This document shows positions 8,772 through 16,861 of a DNA stretch of 64,000 nucleotides, one piece after another; position 1 is the first letter of the stretch, and every line of letters starts with the position of its first letter. Both the position numbers and the translations under genes were made by a program. This stretch comes from Sphingomonadaceae bacterium PASS1 (GTDB lineage Bacteria > Pseudomonadota > Alphaproteobacteria > Sphingomonadales > Sphingomonadaceae): positions 62,001-126,000 of the forward strand of contig NKIR01000008.1 of the NCBI GenBank assembly GCA_002255985.1. Direction: 5' to 3'. The notes under the pieces are model-generated. The model was given only the letters and a program-made list of their open reading frames with translations, was not told the DNA's origin and ran no database searches.

Positions 8772-10658
8772 ATGAAAAAGTCGGACATTGTTTATTTGAT
8801 CGCTGCAACGGCGATGGTTGCAGCTTGTGGTGGCGGTGGAAGCGGCGGCGGTGGCGGCGTGGCTCCGATCCCTGCTCCTCCTCCAGCGCCTCCGCCTCCG
8901 CCACCTCCTCCGCCGCCACCTCCTCCGCCGCCGCCGCCAACCACGGCGAACGCGGACTTGCTCAATCTTACGCAGAGCGAAAATTTTACAAATAATGCGG
9001 TCACTGGCATCGGCGACTATCCAAAGTCCGGCGCTAACGGCGCGACGGATGCCTCAACCGTGGCGCTGACCGTCATATATGACGCGGCCAGTCGCTCGTA
9101 CACGATTTCCAATCCGTCGCGATCGCAGAGCTTCGCCCCGGCCACGCGCGACACGACGCTCAGCAATGCACAACAGGATGTCTTCAAGGTGGTCAACGGC
9201 AACGTCACCGACACGCTGACACTCAGCAAGCCTGCGACAGTGGGGGCTTTGACCTATCAATATGTTGGCTCGGGTTTCTGGCAGCGGACGACCGACAGCG
9301 CGACAGCGATCAGTGCCTTCATCGACGCCTTTACCTATGGCGTAGAAACCACCGACGCCGCGATGCGCAGAACGGGCGCGGCGCGCTTTGACGTCGATCT
9401 GTTAGGAACAACCGCATATTCAGACCTTCCGGCGCGGTTACAAGGCTCCGGCACACTAGAGGCTGATTTCGAGACCTTTCTGATCACGACACTGATACCG
9501 ACCACTGAATATTTGCCCACCGGCTCGAGCAACCTGGGGCCCGCCTTTCAGGGCACCGCTACAATTTCGTCCAGTCTAAACGGCTTCAGTGGCCAGTTTA
9601 ACATGGGGTCGTTCCAGAACGGAGCCTGGTCAGGTCGTTTTTACGGCCCTAATACAAGGGAAGTTGGAGCAACGTTTTCCGCGCGAGCAAACGGGGGCGC
9701 TATAGCCACTCTCGGCACGATAACCGGTCGCTACGCCGCAGACATTGCCTCGAAAGCGACCAACAAAAACCTCGTCAACCTCACCAAAGACACTTTCTTT
9801 GTAAACAGCGGCGCCTTCGTCGGTTACAACCGCAAGGACGGCACCAACGAGCTGGCCCAATACCCCGGCAACGGTGGCGGTGCCAATGTAAACGCGAACG
9901 TCAGTTTTAGTTACAAGGCCGATACGCAAACTTACAGCTACGGTCCTGAACCCCTGATTTTCAGCGGGGGGCCCGGAGGTCAATCTTACTCGTTTGGTCC
10001 TGGGCAATTATCGGCCGCGCTGTCAGACTCCAAGTTCACGACCTATCAGGTTGTCAACAGCGGCCAGACCTCTACGCTGAAGCTTTACAAGCCCGCCGGT
10101 TCAAACTCCGAACTGCAATTAAGCTACACCGGCTTTGGCCATTTCACCAATATCGGCACGGCAAGCGGAGGCAACCAGGCGGCATTCGAACGGTTTTTTA
10201 TCTATCGTTTGCCGGATAATGCAGGCGGAACGGTAGGAGTTCCGCGCACGGGCAGCGCAAATTTCGGGGCTAAAATTTATGGCATCGCCACAGAAGGTAC
10301 GGGAACCTTTGCACATTCGCTCAGCGGCGACGCGAATTTTGCATTCAACTTTGCCAACCAGAACTTCACTGGCTCGATGACACCACTCGGCACCAACCGT
10401 GATACGGGGGCTACCCGCAATTGGGGTAGCTTCAACTACAGCGGTAACATATTTGGTTTCACCAACCAGTTCGACGGGCGCATCGTTCAAGGCACAACCG
10501 ATGTCGGCAGTTTGTTTGGTTGGCTGCTTGGCCCTGCGGCCGATGAAGTTGGCGCGAATTTTGTTATAGGTCCACTAAACGTCGGACAGATCGGCAACCA
10601 GTGGAGCTTGCGCGGCGTGTTGATTGGCAAGAAATGTCCTACTGCTACACCGTGTTGA
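8772..10658 (+). CDS. TbpB-like two-lobed surface lipoprotein (predicted Slam cargo)
   Basis: A 628-residue lipoprotein. The signal peptide ends in a VAAC lipobox (Cys19), followed by a Gly-rich stretch and a run of about 17 prolines near residues 40-57 that can act as a stalk. The rest is two similar halves. They begin DLLNLTQSENFTNN and NLVNLTKDTFFVNS, share VVNGNVTDTLTLSKPA and VVNSGQTSTLKLYKPA, and each ends in a beta-barrel signature: FYGPNTREVGATF near residue 287 and LLGPAADEVGANF near 583. The FYGP..EVGATF motif is characteristic of TbpB-type barrels (transferrin-binding protein-like family). A GGGAGG ribosome site precedes the ATG. The Slam gene follows after 30 bases, so this is probably its surface-exported substrate. 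The ligand is unknown; the barrel fold does not by itself imply transferrin. Confidence 0.85.
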   Translation: MKKSDIVYLIAATAMVAACGGGGSGGGGGVAPIPAPPPAPPPPPPPPPPPPPPPPPTTANADLLNLTQSENFTNNAVTGIGDYPKSGANGATDASTVALTVIYDAASRSYTISNPSRSQSFAPATRDTTLSNAQQDVFKVVNGNVTDTLTLSKPATVGALTYQYVGSGFWQRTTDSATAISAFIDAFTYGVETTDAAMRRTGAARFDVDLLGTTAYSDLPARLQGSGTLEADFETFLITTLIPTTEYLPTGSSNLGPAFQGTATISSSLNGFSGQFNMGSFQNGAWSGRFYGPNTREVGATFSARANGGAIATLGTITGRYAADIASKATNKNLVNLTKDTFFVNSGAFVGYNRKDGTNELAQYPGNGGGANVNANVSFSYKADTQTYSYGPEPLIFSGGPGGQSYSFGPGQLSAALSDSKFTTYQVVNSGQTSTLKLYKPAGSNSELQLSYTGFGHFTNIGTASGGNQAAFERFFIYRLPDNAGGTVGVPRTGSANFGAKIYGIATEGTGTFAHSLSGDANFAFNFANQNFTGSMTPLGTNRDTGATRNWGSFNYSGNIFGFTNQFDGRIVQGTTDVGSLFGWLLGPAADEVGANFVIGPLNVGQIGNQWSLRGVLIGKKCPTATPC

Positions 10659-10688
10659 TCTGCGGGTCGAACTGATCGCGCAGCCAAT

Positions 10689-12017
10689 ATGTCAAAAATG
10701 GTCCTGCTCGCGGCGATGCTGGTCGCCGCTTCCCCGAGCGCGCTGCAAGCACAATCGGCTGCACCTGAAAACGTAAGCGCCGCAGGCATTTCTGCGGTGC
10801 AAATGTTCGAAATTGCAGAAAAGGCAAAACAGGAGGGAAATTTTGCGGCCGCTGAAACTGTTTACGCAGCGCTGGTGAAAGATCCCGACATCGAAATCCG
10901 GACCGAGGCGCGCTTTCGCCTCGCCCAGATGCTAACCAGCCAAAACCGGTTTTCCGATGCAGCCATTATCTATCGGGCAATATTGGATGAAAAACCCGAT
11001 GCGCAGCGGGTGCGGCTCGAACTCGCATCGTTGCTGGCGCGTTTAGGCGATGTCGGCAGCGCGCAGCGCGAGTTGCGGTTGGCGCAGGCCGGCGGGTTAC
11101 CACCTGATGTGGCGCGGCTGATTGACCAATTTACCGACGCCCTGCGTGCGGGCAGGCCCGCCGGAGCGTCTGTCGAAATCGCGCTCGCGCCCGATAACAA
11201 CATCAACCGCGCCACGCGTTCCGAAACTTTGGACACGATCATCGCTCCATTCGACCTGTCCGAAGATGCGCAGGCTAAATCGGGGCTAGGTTTGGCGCTA
11301 AAGGGGCAGGCTTATGCCCGCGTCGGCATCGATAGCCGTGACCAACTATTGGTGAGATTATCGGGAAGCGCCGATCTGTATCGCGAAAGCCAGTTCGACG
11401 ATGTATCGGTCGGCATCCAAGCGGGTCCCGAAATGCGATCAGGCAAGGACCGATTGAATTTTTCAGGTGGGTTTAGTCAACGATGGTTCGGGGGTGAACT
11501 CTATTCAGAAATTATAAGCGCATCGGCCAATATCCAGCACCCATTCGGCACCAAGACGTTAATGACCGGCAATGTCTCGGTCAGTACTTTCGACAACAAG
11601 TCGAACGATCTGCAGGACGGTACAATCTATGCGGCATCGGCGGGATATGAGCGCGCATTTTCGTCGCGCTTCGGGGCAGGCCTCACATTGGGCGGGGTTC
11701 GGCAGGCGCTGAGTGATCCCGGTTACGCCACGACGTCGGGCGCGCTGTCCGCGTTTGCCTTTCGCGAACTGAGCGGAACCACGTTGGTGGCATCGCTAGG
11801 CTACAGCCATTTGGAAGCGGACGTACGGCTATTTCTGTTTCCCCGCCGCCGGATCGACGAACGGTACACGGCTTCGCTGGCTGCAACATTCCGGCAGGTT
11901 CAATATCTGGGGTTCGCGCCGATTTTGAGATTGGAATATGAGCGTAACGATAGCAGCGTCGGACTGTACGACTACAAGCGGATAGCCGGCTCGATAGGGA
12001 TTACCCGGGCGTTCTAG
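10689..12017 (+). CDS. surface lipoprotein assembly modifier (Slam, DUF560 family)
   Basis: Outer-membrane translocon of the type XI secretion pathway, which moves lipoproteins to the cell surface. It has 442 residues. A signal peptide covers residues 1-22, a TPR-like helical domain runs from about 35 to 150 (EKAKQEGNFAAAETVYAAL and following), and a beta-barrel runs from about 162 to the end. Family hallmarks are LAPDNNINRAT at the start of the barrel, FAPILRLEYERNDSSVGLYDY near the end, and a terminal Phe. It lies 30 bases behind the TbpB-like lipoprotein on the same strand, the usual cargo-translocon pairing. No TonB-dependent receptor gene is adjacent, unlike the classical tbp loci. The start is an ATG with a weak ribosome site, suggesting coupling to the upstream gene. 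Confidence 0.87.
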   Translation: MSKMVLLAAMLVAASPSALQAQSAAPENVSAAGISAVQMFEIAEKAKQEGNFAAAETVYAALVKDPDIEIRTEARFRLAQMLTSQNRFSDAAIIYRAILDEKPDAQRVRLELASLLARLGDVGSAQRELRLAQAGGLPPDVARLIDQFTDALRAGRPAGASVEIALAPDNNINRATRSETLDTIIAPFDLSEDAQAKSGLGLALKGQAYARVGIDSRDQLLVRLSGSADLYRESQFDDVSVGIQAGPEMRSGKDRLNFSGGFSQRWFGGELYSEIISASANIQHPFGTKTLMTGNVSVSTFDNKSNDLQDGTIYAASAGYERAFSSRFGAGLTLGGVRQALSDPGYATTSGALSAFAFRELSGTTLVASLGYSHLEADVRLFLFPRRRIDERYTASLAATFRQVQYLGFAPILRLEYERNDSSVGLYDYKRIAGSIGITRAF

Positions 12018-12214
12018 TGTCCGGACACCCCTTACATCTCGTAACGCAACCCCCAAACCGCCATCTGTGCGCTAACAAAGCGACATCTTGGGCTTTTGGA
12101 ACAAATATTAAACAAGCTGCTGCATATCACCCACCCCTATTAGGGGACTATAATCTCAAGGGCGTCGAATTGCAGACCAGCAACGCCGACAGGTCGCCAA
12201 GCGCATTCGGCAAA

Positions 12215-13084
12215 TTACGCGCGCTCGGCGCTAATCATCGCGAGGCTCGCTTCGCCCTGCGCGAGGAGGGGCCGGTCGTCTTGGTCCCAGGGGTGGAAAT
12301 TTGGGCGGAAGAAGGACACCCAGGGGCGCAGGACGTTTCGGCCAATGCCATTTTTGCCGAAGCCTGAGCGCAAGACGCCGCGTACGGATGTCCAGAAGCC
12401 GACACCATCCTGACGCAGCAGTTCGATTTGGCCCAGTGTGCGATTGATGAAGAAGCTCGTGGTAACCACCAGCATGAAGACGCTGCGCCACGCGTAGCGG
12501 CGGACGGCGCTCCAATCGCGGGTCGCGTAGTTCCAGGCATCGAATGCGACACCCTTATGCTCGACTTCCTCAACCGCGTGCCAGAGCCACAGCTCCCGCA
12601 TCTCATTGTCGACGCCCTCAAGGTGGTGCGGGTTTTTCAGAATTTCCGCGGCGATAATCGCGGTAAAATGTTCGATGCACATGGTCGCGGTCAGCTTTAC
12701 GGTGTCGCTCGCGTCTTTGAAAAACGAGACAAATGCCCGAATTTTGCTGTCGAGCGGCGCGATGTCGTAGCCTGCATCCGTCAGGCCCCTGTTCATCGCC
12801 ACATGCTCGCGGCTGTGCGCGGCCTCTTGCGTGATGAAGGCCTCAACTTCCGACTTTAATGGCTCAGGTACGCGGTTAACCCACGGCGCGAGGCTGCGGA
12901 TCATGAAGGTCTCGCCGTGCGGGAATATCGCCGAGAGCGCATTGAAAAATGCCGTCGCAAAGGGGTCCTGCCGAACCCAGTGCCGCTGGCGCGATATGCG
13001 CGGCGTCGCGTGAAAGCGGCGCGAAGAGATGTCGGGCTTGATTGTCAGGGCCGCAGGTTGGGCGGCCAATGTCGTCTGGTCCAT
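12215..13084 (-). CDS. metal-dependent hydrolase, PF10118-type
   Basis: Belongs to the predicted metal-dependent hydrolase family (COG3687/PF10118), a helical protein with conserved Glu and His residues as in ITQEAAHSREHVAMN and EEVEHKGVAFDAWNY. Its substrate is unknown. I start at MDQTTL (13084), giving 289 residues; the upstream Met at 13150 adds 22 non-family residues. Its 3' end (12219-12406) is duplicated as a decayed fragment at 8475-8662. It diverges from a TetR-type regulator across 181 bases, which suggests regulation by that protein. Confidence 0.85.
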   Translation of the reverse strand: MDQTTLAAQPAALTIKPDISSRRFHATPRISRQRHWVRQDPFATAFFNALSAIFPHGETFMIRSLAPWVNRVPEPLKSEVEAFITQEAAHSREHVAMNRGLTDAGYDIAPLDSKIRAFVSFFKDASDTVKLTATMCIEHFTAIIAAEILKNPHHLEGVDNEMRELWLWHAVEEVEHKGVAFDAWNYATRDWSAVRRYAWRSVFMLVVTTSFFINRTLGQIELLRQDGVGFWTSVRGVLRSGFGKNGIGRNVLRPWVSFFRPNFHPWDQDDRPLLAQGEASLAMISAERA

Positions 13085-13265
13085 GGGGTGAGAATACACC
13101 GGGCGCCTAAAGTTATCGTTAATGCTGGTAGTTAATACGCCGGAAGGCATAGCCTAGCTGTTGCTTGACAATGCAGGCGCGATAGAGCGGCCAAAATATT
13201 CAATGCTATTGGATAAGCAGGGCAATTGGCCTAACATCTGTAAACAAACTGACACACAGGCACTC

Positions 13266-13898
13266 ATGACCACACACGCTTCAAAAATTGTACAACTGAA
13301 TGATCCCGGCATGCCGCGCCGGTTAAGCCCCGAGGCGAGCCGCTTGGCGGCGCTTGAGGCCGCGCGCGACTTGTTGCTTGAATCGGGTCCGCAGGCAGTG
13401 ACCCTTAAGGCAGTCGCGGGGCGCATTGGCCGCACGCACGCCAATTTGCTGCATCATTTCGGCTCGGCCTCTGGGCTGCAGCGCGAGCTTGCGGCCTATA
13501 TGGGCGACACGATCTGTCGCAAAATTGCCGCGGCGGTTGTGCAAATGCGCGGCGGTGTGGTCACGCCGCACGAGCTGGCCGACTTGATTTTTGACCAGTT
13601 CGATCGCGAGGGTGCGGGGGCGCTTGCGTCGTGGATGCTGCTGTCGGGCAATGAAGACGCGCTCGACCCGATTATCGAGGCGATCCATAGGCTCGTCGAC
13701 GAAATCAGTGAGGATGGACAGGACGACACGTCGCTGCATGAACTCACGCTTGAGATGGTGCTGATGGCGCTGGGGGACGCATTATTGGGCGGACCGATGT
13801 CGGCCTCGCTTGGCCTGCCGCGCGAGACGGGACGGCAAATTGCGGGCCGCAAGTTGGCGGCCTCTCTAGACGAGTGGCAGTCCCAAATTAAAAGCTAA
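13266..13898 (+). CDS. TetR/AcrR-family transcriptional regulator
   Basis: Probable repressor. The N-terminal helix-turn-helix spans about residues 20-70 (AALEAARDLLLESGPQAVTLKAVAGRIGRTHANLLHHFGS has the TetR pattern, with LLHHFGS in place of the usual YYHF). The C-terminal ~130 residues are a helical ligand-binding domain of unknown specificity. I choose the Met at 13266 (MTTHAS), since the longer reading from 13161 is not family-like. It is divergent from the hydrolase gene, its likely target. Its 3' end overlaps the converging epimerase gene by 11 bases. Confidence 0.85.
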   Translation: MTTHASKIVQLNDPGMPRRLSPEASRLAALEAARDLLLESGPQAVTLKAVAGRIGRTHANLLHHFGSASGLQRELAAYMGDTICRKIAAAVVQMRGGVVTPHELADLIFDQFDREGAGALASWMLLSGNEDALDPIIEAIHRLVDEISEDGQDDTSLHELTLEMVLMALGDALLGGPMSASLGLPRETGRQIAGRKLAASLDEWQSQIKS

Positions 13899-14895
13899 TC
13901 CGCCGATGGCGCGACGGCGCGACGCGATAATATTCGCGGTACCACGCGGCAAATTTTTCCAGCCCTTCGGCCAGCATCACCTTGGGTTTATAGCCCGTCA
14001 ATGCATGCAGCTTGGACACGTCGGCATAGGTTGCCGTGACATCGCCAGGCTGCATCGGCCGCATGACTTTGACGGCCTGATGCCCAATGGCCTTCTCGAG
14101 CGTCTCGATCATTTCCATCAGTCCAACGGGATGGCTGTCGCCAATGTTGAGCAGGCGGTGCTCGCCGCGCGCGGGCGGGTGGTCGAGCGCGCCAATGACG
14201 CCGTCGACAATGTCATCAATGTACGTGAAGTCGCGCGCCATCTTCCCGTCGCCGAAGACCTCAATTGCCTCACCCTTCAGGATTTTCTCGGTGAAGCTGA
14301 AATAGGCCATGTCGGGGCGTCCCCACGGGCCGTAGACCGTAAAGAAACGCAGGCCCGTTTGCGGCAAGCCGTATAATTTGGCGTAGGACTGGCTCATCAG
14401 TTCACCCGCGCGCTTGGTCGCGGCGTAAAGTGACACAGGTTCGTTGGCGGGCTCGTCTTCCTTGAAGCCCTCGCCGCCCATTGGCTTTTCGCCGTAGACT
14501 GAACTTGAGGACGCGTAGACGAGGTGCTCAAAACCCTCCGCATGGCGGCACGCCTCGATCACCGAGAGGTGGCCCGCCAGATTTGAACGTTCGTAGGCGA
14601 AGGGGTTGTCAATACTGTGGCGCACGCCCGCCTGCGCCGCCAAGTGGACCACGCGCACGATATTATTGTCGCGCACAAGCGCCGCCATTTTTGCGGCGTC
14701 CGCAATGTCGATACGTTCAAATGCGAAGCTATTGATCCCCGCAAAAGTCGCGAGGCGCGCCTCTTTCAGTGCGGGGTCGTAATAGTCATTGACGATGTCG
14801 ACGCCAATGACGCGCTCACCGCGCGCCAGCAACCGATGCGCGACGGCGTGGCCAATGAAGCCGGCTGCGCCTGTTACGAGTATCGGTGCCGGCAT
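13888..14895 (-). CDS. NAD-dependent nucleotide-sugar epimerase (UDP-glucuronate 4-epimerase-like)
   Basis: Extended SDR enzyme with the NAD loop TGAAGFIGHAV at residues 8-18, the catalytic SSSVYG Ser and YAATKRAGE Tyr-Lys pair. The VDIVNDYYDPALKEARL segment is typical of the UDP-glucuronate 4-epimerase (LspL/CapI) branch. It probably supplies UDP-galacturonate for capsule or lipopolysaccharide. It has 335 residues, full length. It converges on the TetR gene with an 11-base overlap. The sugar specificity is family inference. Confidence 0.9.
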   Translation of the reverse strand: MPAPILVTGAAGFIGHAVAHRLLARGERVIGVDIVNDYYDPALKEARLATFAGINSFAFERIDIADAAKMAALVRDNNIVRVVHLAAQAGVRHSIDNPFAYERSNLAGHLSVIEACRHAEGFEHLVYASSSSVYGEKPMGGEGFKEDEPANEPVSLYAATKRAGELMSQSYAKLYGLPQTGLRFFTVYGPWGRPDMAYFSFTEKILKGEAIEVFGDGKMARDFTYIDDIVDGVIGALDHPPARGEHRLLNIGDSHPVGLMEMIETLEKAIGHQAVKVMRPMQPGDVTATYADVSKLHALTGYKPKVMLAEGLEKFAAWYREYYRVAPSRHRRISF

Positions 14896-15114
14896 TTCAA
14901 AAAACGTCCTCGTCTAGCGCCCATCTCACCCGTACCTGTGCGACACAATGTTGGCTTTGCAAGCTAGGCTGCAATGTCATTGCCTTTAGTTCTTGTAACG
15001 GCGGTGACCGTCGGAGTTGTCCGACTGAGGCCGACTGCCGCACCCGCGCACGCAGGTGGCTGTAAACCATCAATATTGCAAGAACTGATCTGTGCTGGAC
15101 GCCAACTAGGCCCC

Positions 15115-15429
15115 TCAGACCTGCACGCCCTGCCCAGGCTGAGCTGACTGCCGGCGGGTTGGAAGCTGCTCTATGTGGGCGCCGGAGCGAATTTCTGCGA
15201 CGCGCAGGTCATAGGTACTTTGCAGGTTGATCCAGAATTGCGCCGTCATTTCAAGCCAGTGCGCCAGTCTGAGTGCCGTGTCACCGGTAATGGCTCGCTT
15301 GCCCTGAATGATTTGCGTGATCCGATTGGCTGGAACGCCAATCTGGCGCGCTAATTCAGTCGCCGTCACGCCCAGTTCGGACAACTCTTTGGCAAGAATT
15401 TCACCGGGGTGAATGGGGGGTAGTGGCAT
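15115..15429 (-). CDS. higA: HigA-family antitoxin, HTH
   Basis: A 104-residue HTH protein of the HigA/VapI type: MPLPPIHPGEILAKEL opens it, followed by the helix-turn-helix TATELARQIGVPANRITQIIQGKRAITGDTALRLAHWL and the family's MTAQFWINLQSTYDL. It should bind a HigB toxin and its own operator. The start at 15429 follows an AGGAG ribosome site. In standard loci higB lies directly upstream, but I find no toxin ORF between this gene and the Sel1 gene, so it looks orphaned. Three ATAT-centred palindromes lie 86-170 bases upstream. Confidence 0.85.
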   Translation of the reverse strand: MPLPPIHPGEILAKELSELGVTATELARQIGVPANRITQIIQGKRAITGDTALRLAHWLEMTAQFWINLQSTYDLRVAEIRSGAHIEQLPTRRQSAQPGQGVQV

Positions 15430-15514
15430 GTGCTGCGCTCCTAGTGATAGTCTGCGGCTCGCGGTCAGGCCGCGCCCCAATCGCGCCTCGGGTGCATTCT
15501 TAAGAGACCGTAAT

Positions 15515-15597
15515 GCATACTTATATGTGCGCAATTAGGTTTGTTATGAGCACATATATGTGTTCAAAGTGTCTCGGTCTGCACACTTATATATGTC
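15515..15597. promoter_or_regulatory. three spaced ATAT-centred palindromes, putative HigA operators
   Basis: Three similar sites occur in one intergenic region: GCATACTTATATGTGC (15515-15530), the perfect 12-bp palindrome CACATATATGTG (15551-15562), and CACACTTATATATGTC (15582-15597). Their spacing is about 31-36 bases, near three helical turns. HigA-type proteins repress their own promoters through palindromes of this sort. The rest of the 15430-15752 gap holds no ORF I can support. Confidence 0.5.
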
Positions 15598-15752
15598 ACT
15601 CGGCCAAGCCATTTATGCCCGAGAAAGTCTCGGCCGCCGCCTCGGAACGCTGCCAGCGTAGGCAGGATTAGTGGGTCACCAGCGGCAAGCTACGCTTACC
15701 CCATAAAACCCAATACGTATTCAATTCGAGGGCTATTTAATTTCGCGAAGTG

Positions 15753-16052
15753 TCAGGCGGCGCGGCGCTGGTCAGTCGACCGAAGCCATGCACGCGCCTG
15801 GCGCTGTGCTTCAGCGATTTCGCGCGCCGTCATCTCGTCGGAGATATCTGCGCGGCACATCGTCGCCTCTTCGCTGCCGTTCAGGGCCGCGAGATTGAAC
15901 CACTTGTGCGCCTCAATCAGGTCCACTTCGACCCCACCGCCGCCGCTAGAATACGCCATGCCCAAGTCGAATAATGCGTCCGCGTCGCCGAGCTCCGCAT
16001 CGGCCAACCGGCTTTCGATCAAGAAATTCGCGTTTTTGATACTGTTCGCCAT
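15753..16052 (-). CDS. Sel1-repeat protein
   Basis: A 99-residue soluble protein with one clear Sel1-type repeat: ALFDLGMAYSSGGGGVEVDLIEAHKWFNLAALNGSEEA. A charged helical tail follows (DEMTAREIAEAQRQARAWL). Sel1 repeats act in protein-protein contacts; no enzymatic role is implied. I start at MANSIKN (16052), because the longer reading to 16088 adds unlikely residues. It stands alone and has no sign of an export signal. Confidence 0.8.
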   Translation of the reverse strand: MANSIKNANFLIESRLADAELGDADALFDLGMAYSSGGGGVEVDLIEAHKWFNLAALNGSEEATMCRADISDEMTAREIAEAQRQARAWLRSTDQRRAA

Positions 16053-16329
16053 GATTACTGTCCCCACATCCTCTGTGTGAAGCCACACTCGCCGATTATG
16101 GATAACAAATGGTTAACGCAAAACGTAAAAACTGCATCCGGATTGATGGAAAAAGCGCGCGCCTAAAGTGCGCAGTTATCAATCAGTCGGTTTTTCCCAA
16201 TCTTTGCCGCCGCGACCAAGCGCGCCGATTGGGTGAATAGGGGTATCAATTTGGGCGATAGCGTCCATACCCGTGCAACGCGGATGCACGCGAGCCCCAG
16301 TGAACCGCTCCTGATTGTGTTAACCCCAA

Positions 16330-16617
16330 TTACGCCGCCCGCAGCACCTCGGCCACATGCTCAGGCTCGGCTTCAATGATGCGCAGGTATGCACGCACGG
16401 CCACCGGCGGCAATGTTCTGCCAATTTCGTACTGCCGTATATTGGCCAGCGGGATCGAATAACGCTCGGCAAACTCTGCCTGCGAAAGTCCAAGTCTAGT
16501 TCGCAGTTTCCTGATGCGCCGCCCCATCAGACCCCGTTCAAGGCCTGCGGCACTGACCGCGCCATCATCGCAATCGGCAGGGTCAGCTGGAATGGCTATC
16601 ATAACTTCTTTGTTCAC
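16330..16617 (-). CDS. HTH antitoxin paired with BrnT
   Basis: A 95-residue HTH protein: GRRIRKLRTRLGLSQAEFAERYSIPLANIRQYEIGRTLPPVAVRAYLRIIE is a classic XRE-type fold. Its gene overlaps the 3' end of the BrnT-type toxin gene by 35 bases, so it is probably the cognate antitoxin and autorepressor. I take a GTG start at 16617, which lies 8 bases after a GAAGGAG ribosome site inside the toxin gene; earlier in-frame Met codons have no such site. Classical BrnA is not of this XRE-type HTH fold, so this is a variant pairing. Confidence 0.8.
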   Translation of the reverse strand: MNKEVMIAIPADPADCDDGAVSAAGLERGLMGRRIRKLRTRLGLSQAEFAERYSIPLANIRQYEIGRTLPPVAVRAYLRIIEAEPEHVAEVLRAA

Positions 16618-16858
16618 CAGTGTTACTCCTTCGGACTGACAGGAACCTAACCACATCCCCGCGATAAACGTGTATGGCCGTCCACAACTTGTCGCCAATC
16701 AGGCCAATCGCCTTGTAGCGCTCCTCCCGATCCTCTTCTCTGATTGTTGGTACAATCAGCACATCTTGATCGTCGAATATTTTTGCACCAACGGCGAGCG
16801 CGACACCATGCCTGGCAATGTTGGCGGTATCTTTCTCCGTGTCGAACTCAATTTTCAC
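16583..16858 (-). CDS. brnT: BrnT-family toxin (DUF497)
   Basis: A RelE-fold ribonuclease toxin, 91 residues. The family pattern is clear: IEFDTEKDTANIARHGVAL, then FDDQDVLIVPTIREEDREERYKAIGLIGDKLWTAIHVYRGDVVRFLSVRRSN. Such toxins cleave RNA and are neutralised by the product of the following gene. The GTG start at 16858 has no ribosome site and coincides with the transcription start predicted from the promoter just upstream, so the mRNA may be leaderless. The toxin-first order is normal for brnTA. Confidence 0.85.
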   Translation of the reverse strand: MKIEFDTEKDTANIARHGVALAVGAKIFDDQDVLIVPTIREEDREERYKAIGLIGDKLWTAIHVYRGDVVRFLSVRRSNTGEQRSYDSHSS

Positions 16859-16861
16859 GTC

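Noticed and set aside
8792-9010. Minus-strand ORF with a long glycine run opposite the lipoprotein's N-terminus
   Set aside because: It is the antisense of the proline stalk and Gly-rich linker; low complexity with no start context.
12017-12367. Plus-strand ORF after the Slam gene that could be a third cassette member
   Set aside because: Most of it is the antisense of the hydrolase 3' end, it has no ribosome site and its composition is not protein-like.
15010-15025. GTCGGA/TCCGAC hairpin between the epimerase and HigA genes
   Set aside because: Short stem, no T-tract and no nearby target; likely chance in GC-rich sequence.
16141-16184. GATTGAT/ATCAATC inverted repeat with inner GCGC pairs between the Sel1 and HTH genes, as a terminator for the BrnT module
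   Set aside because: The stem is interrupted and the T-tract is only five bases and inside the repeat; too weak to call.
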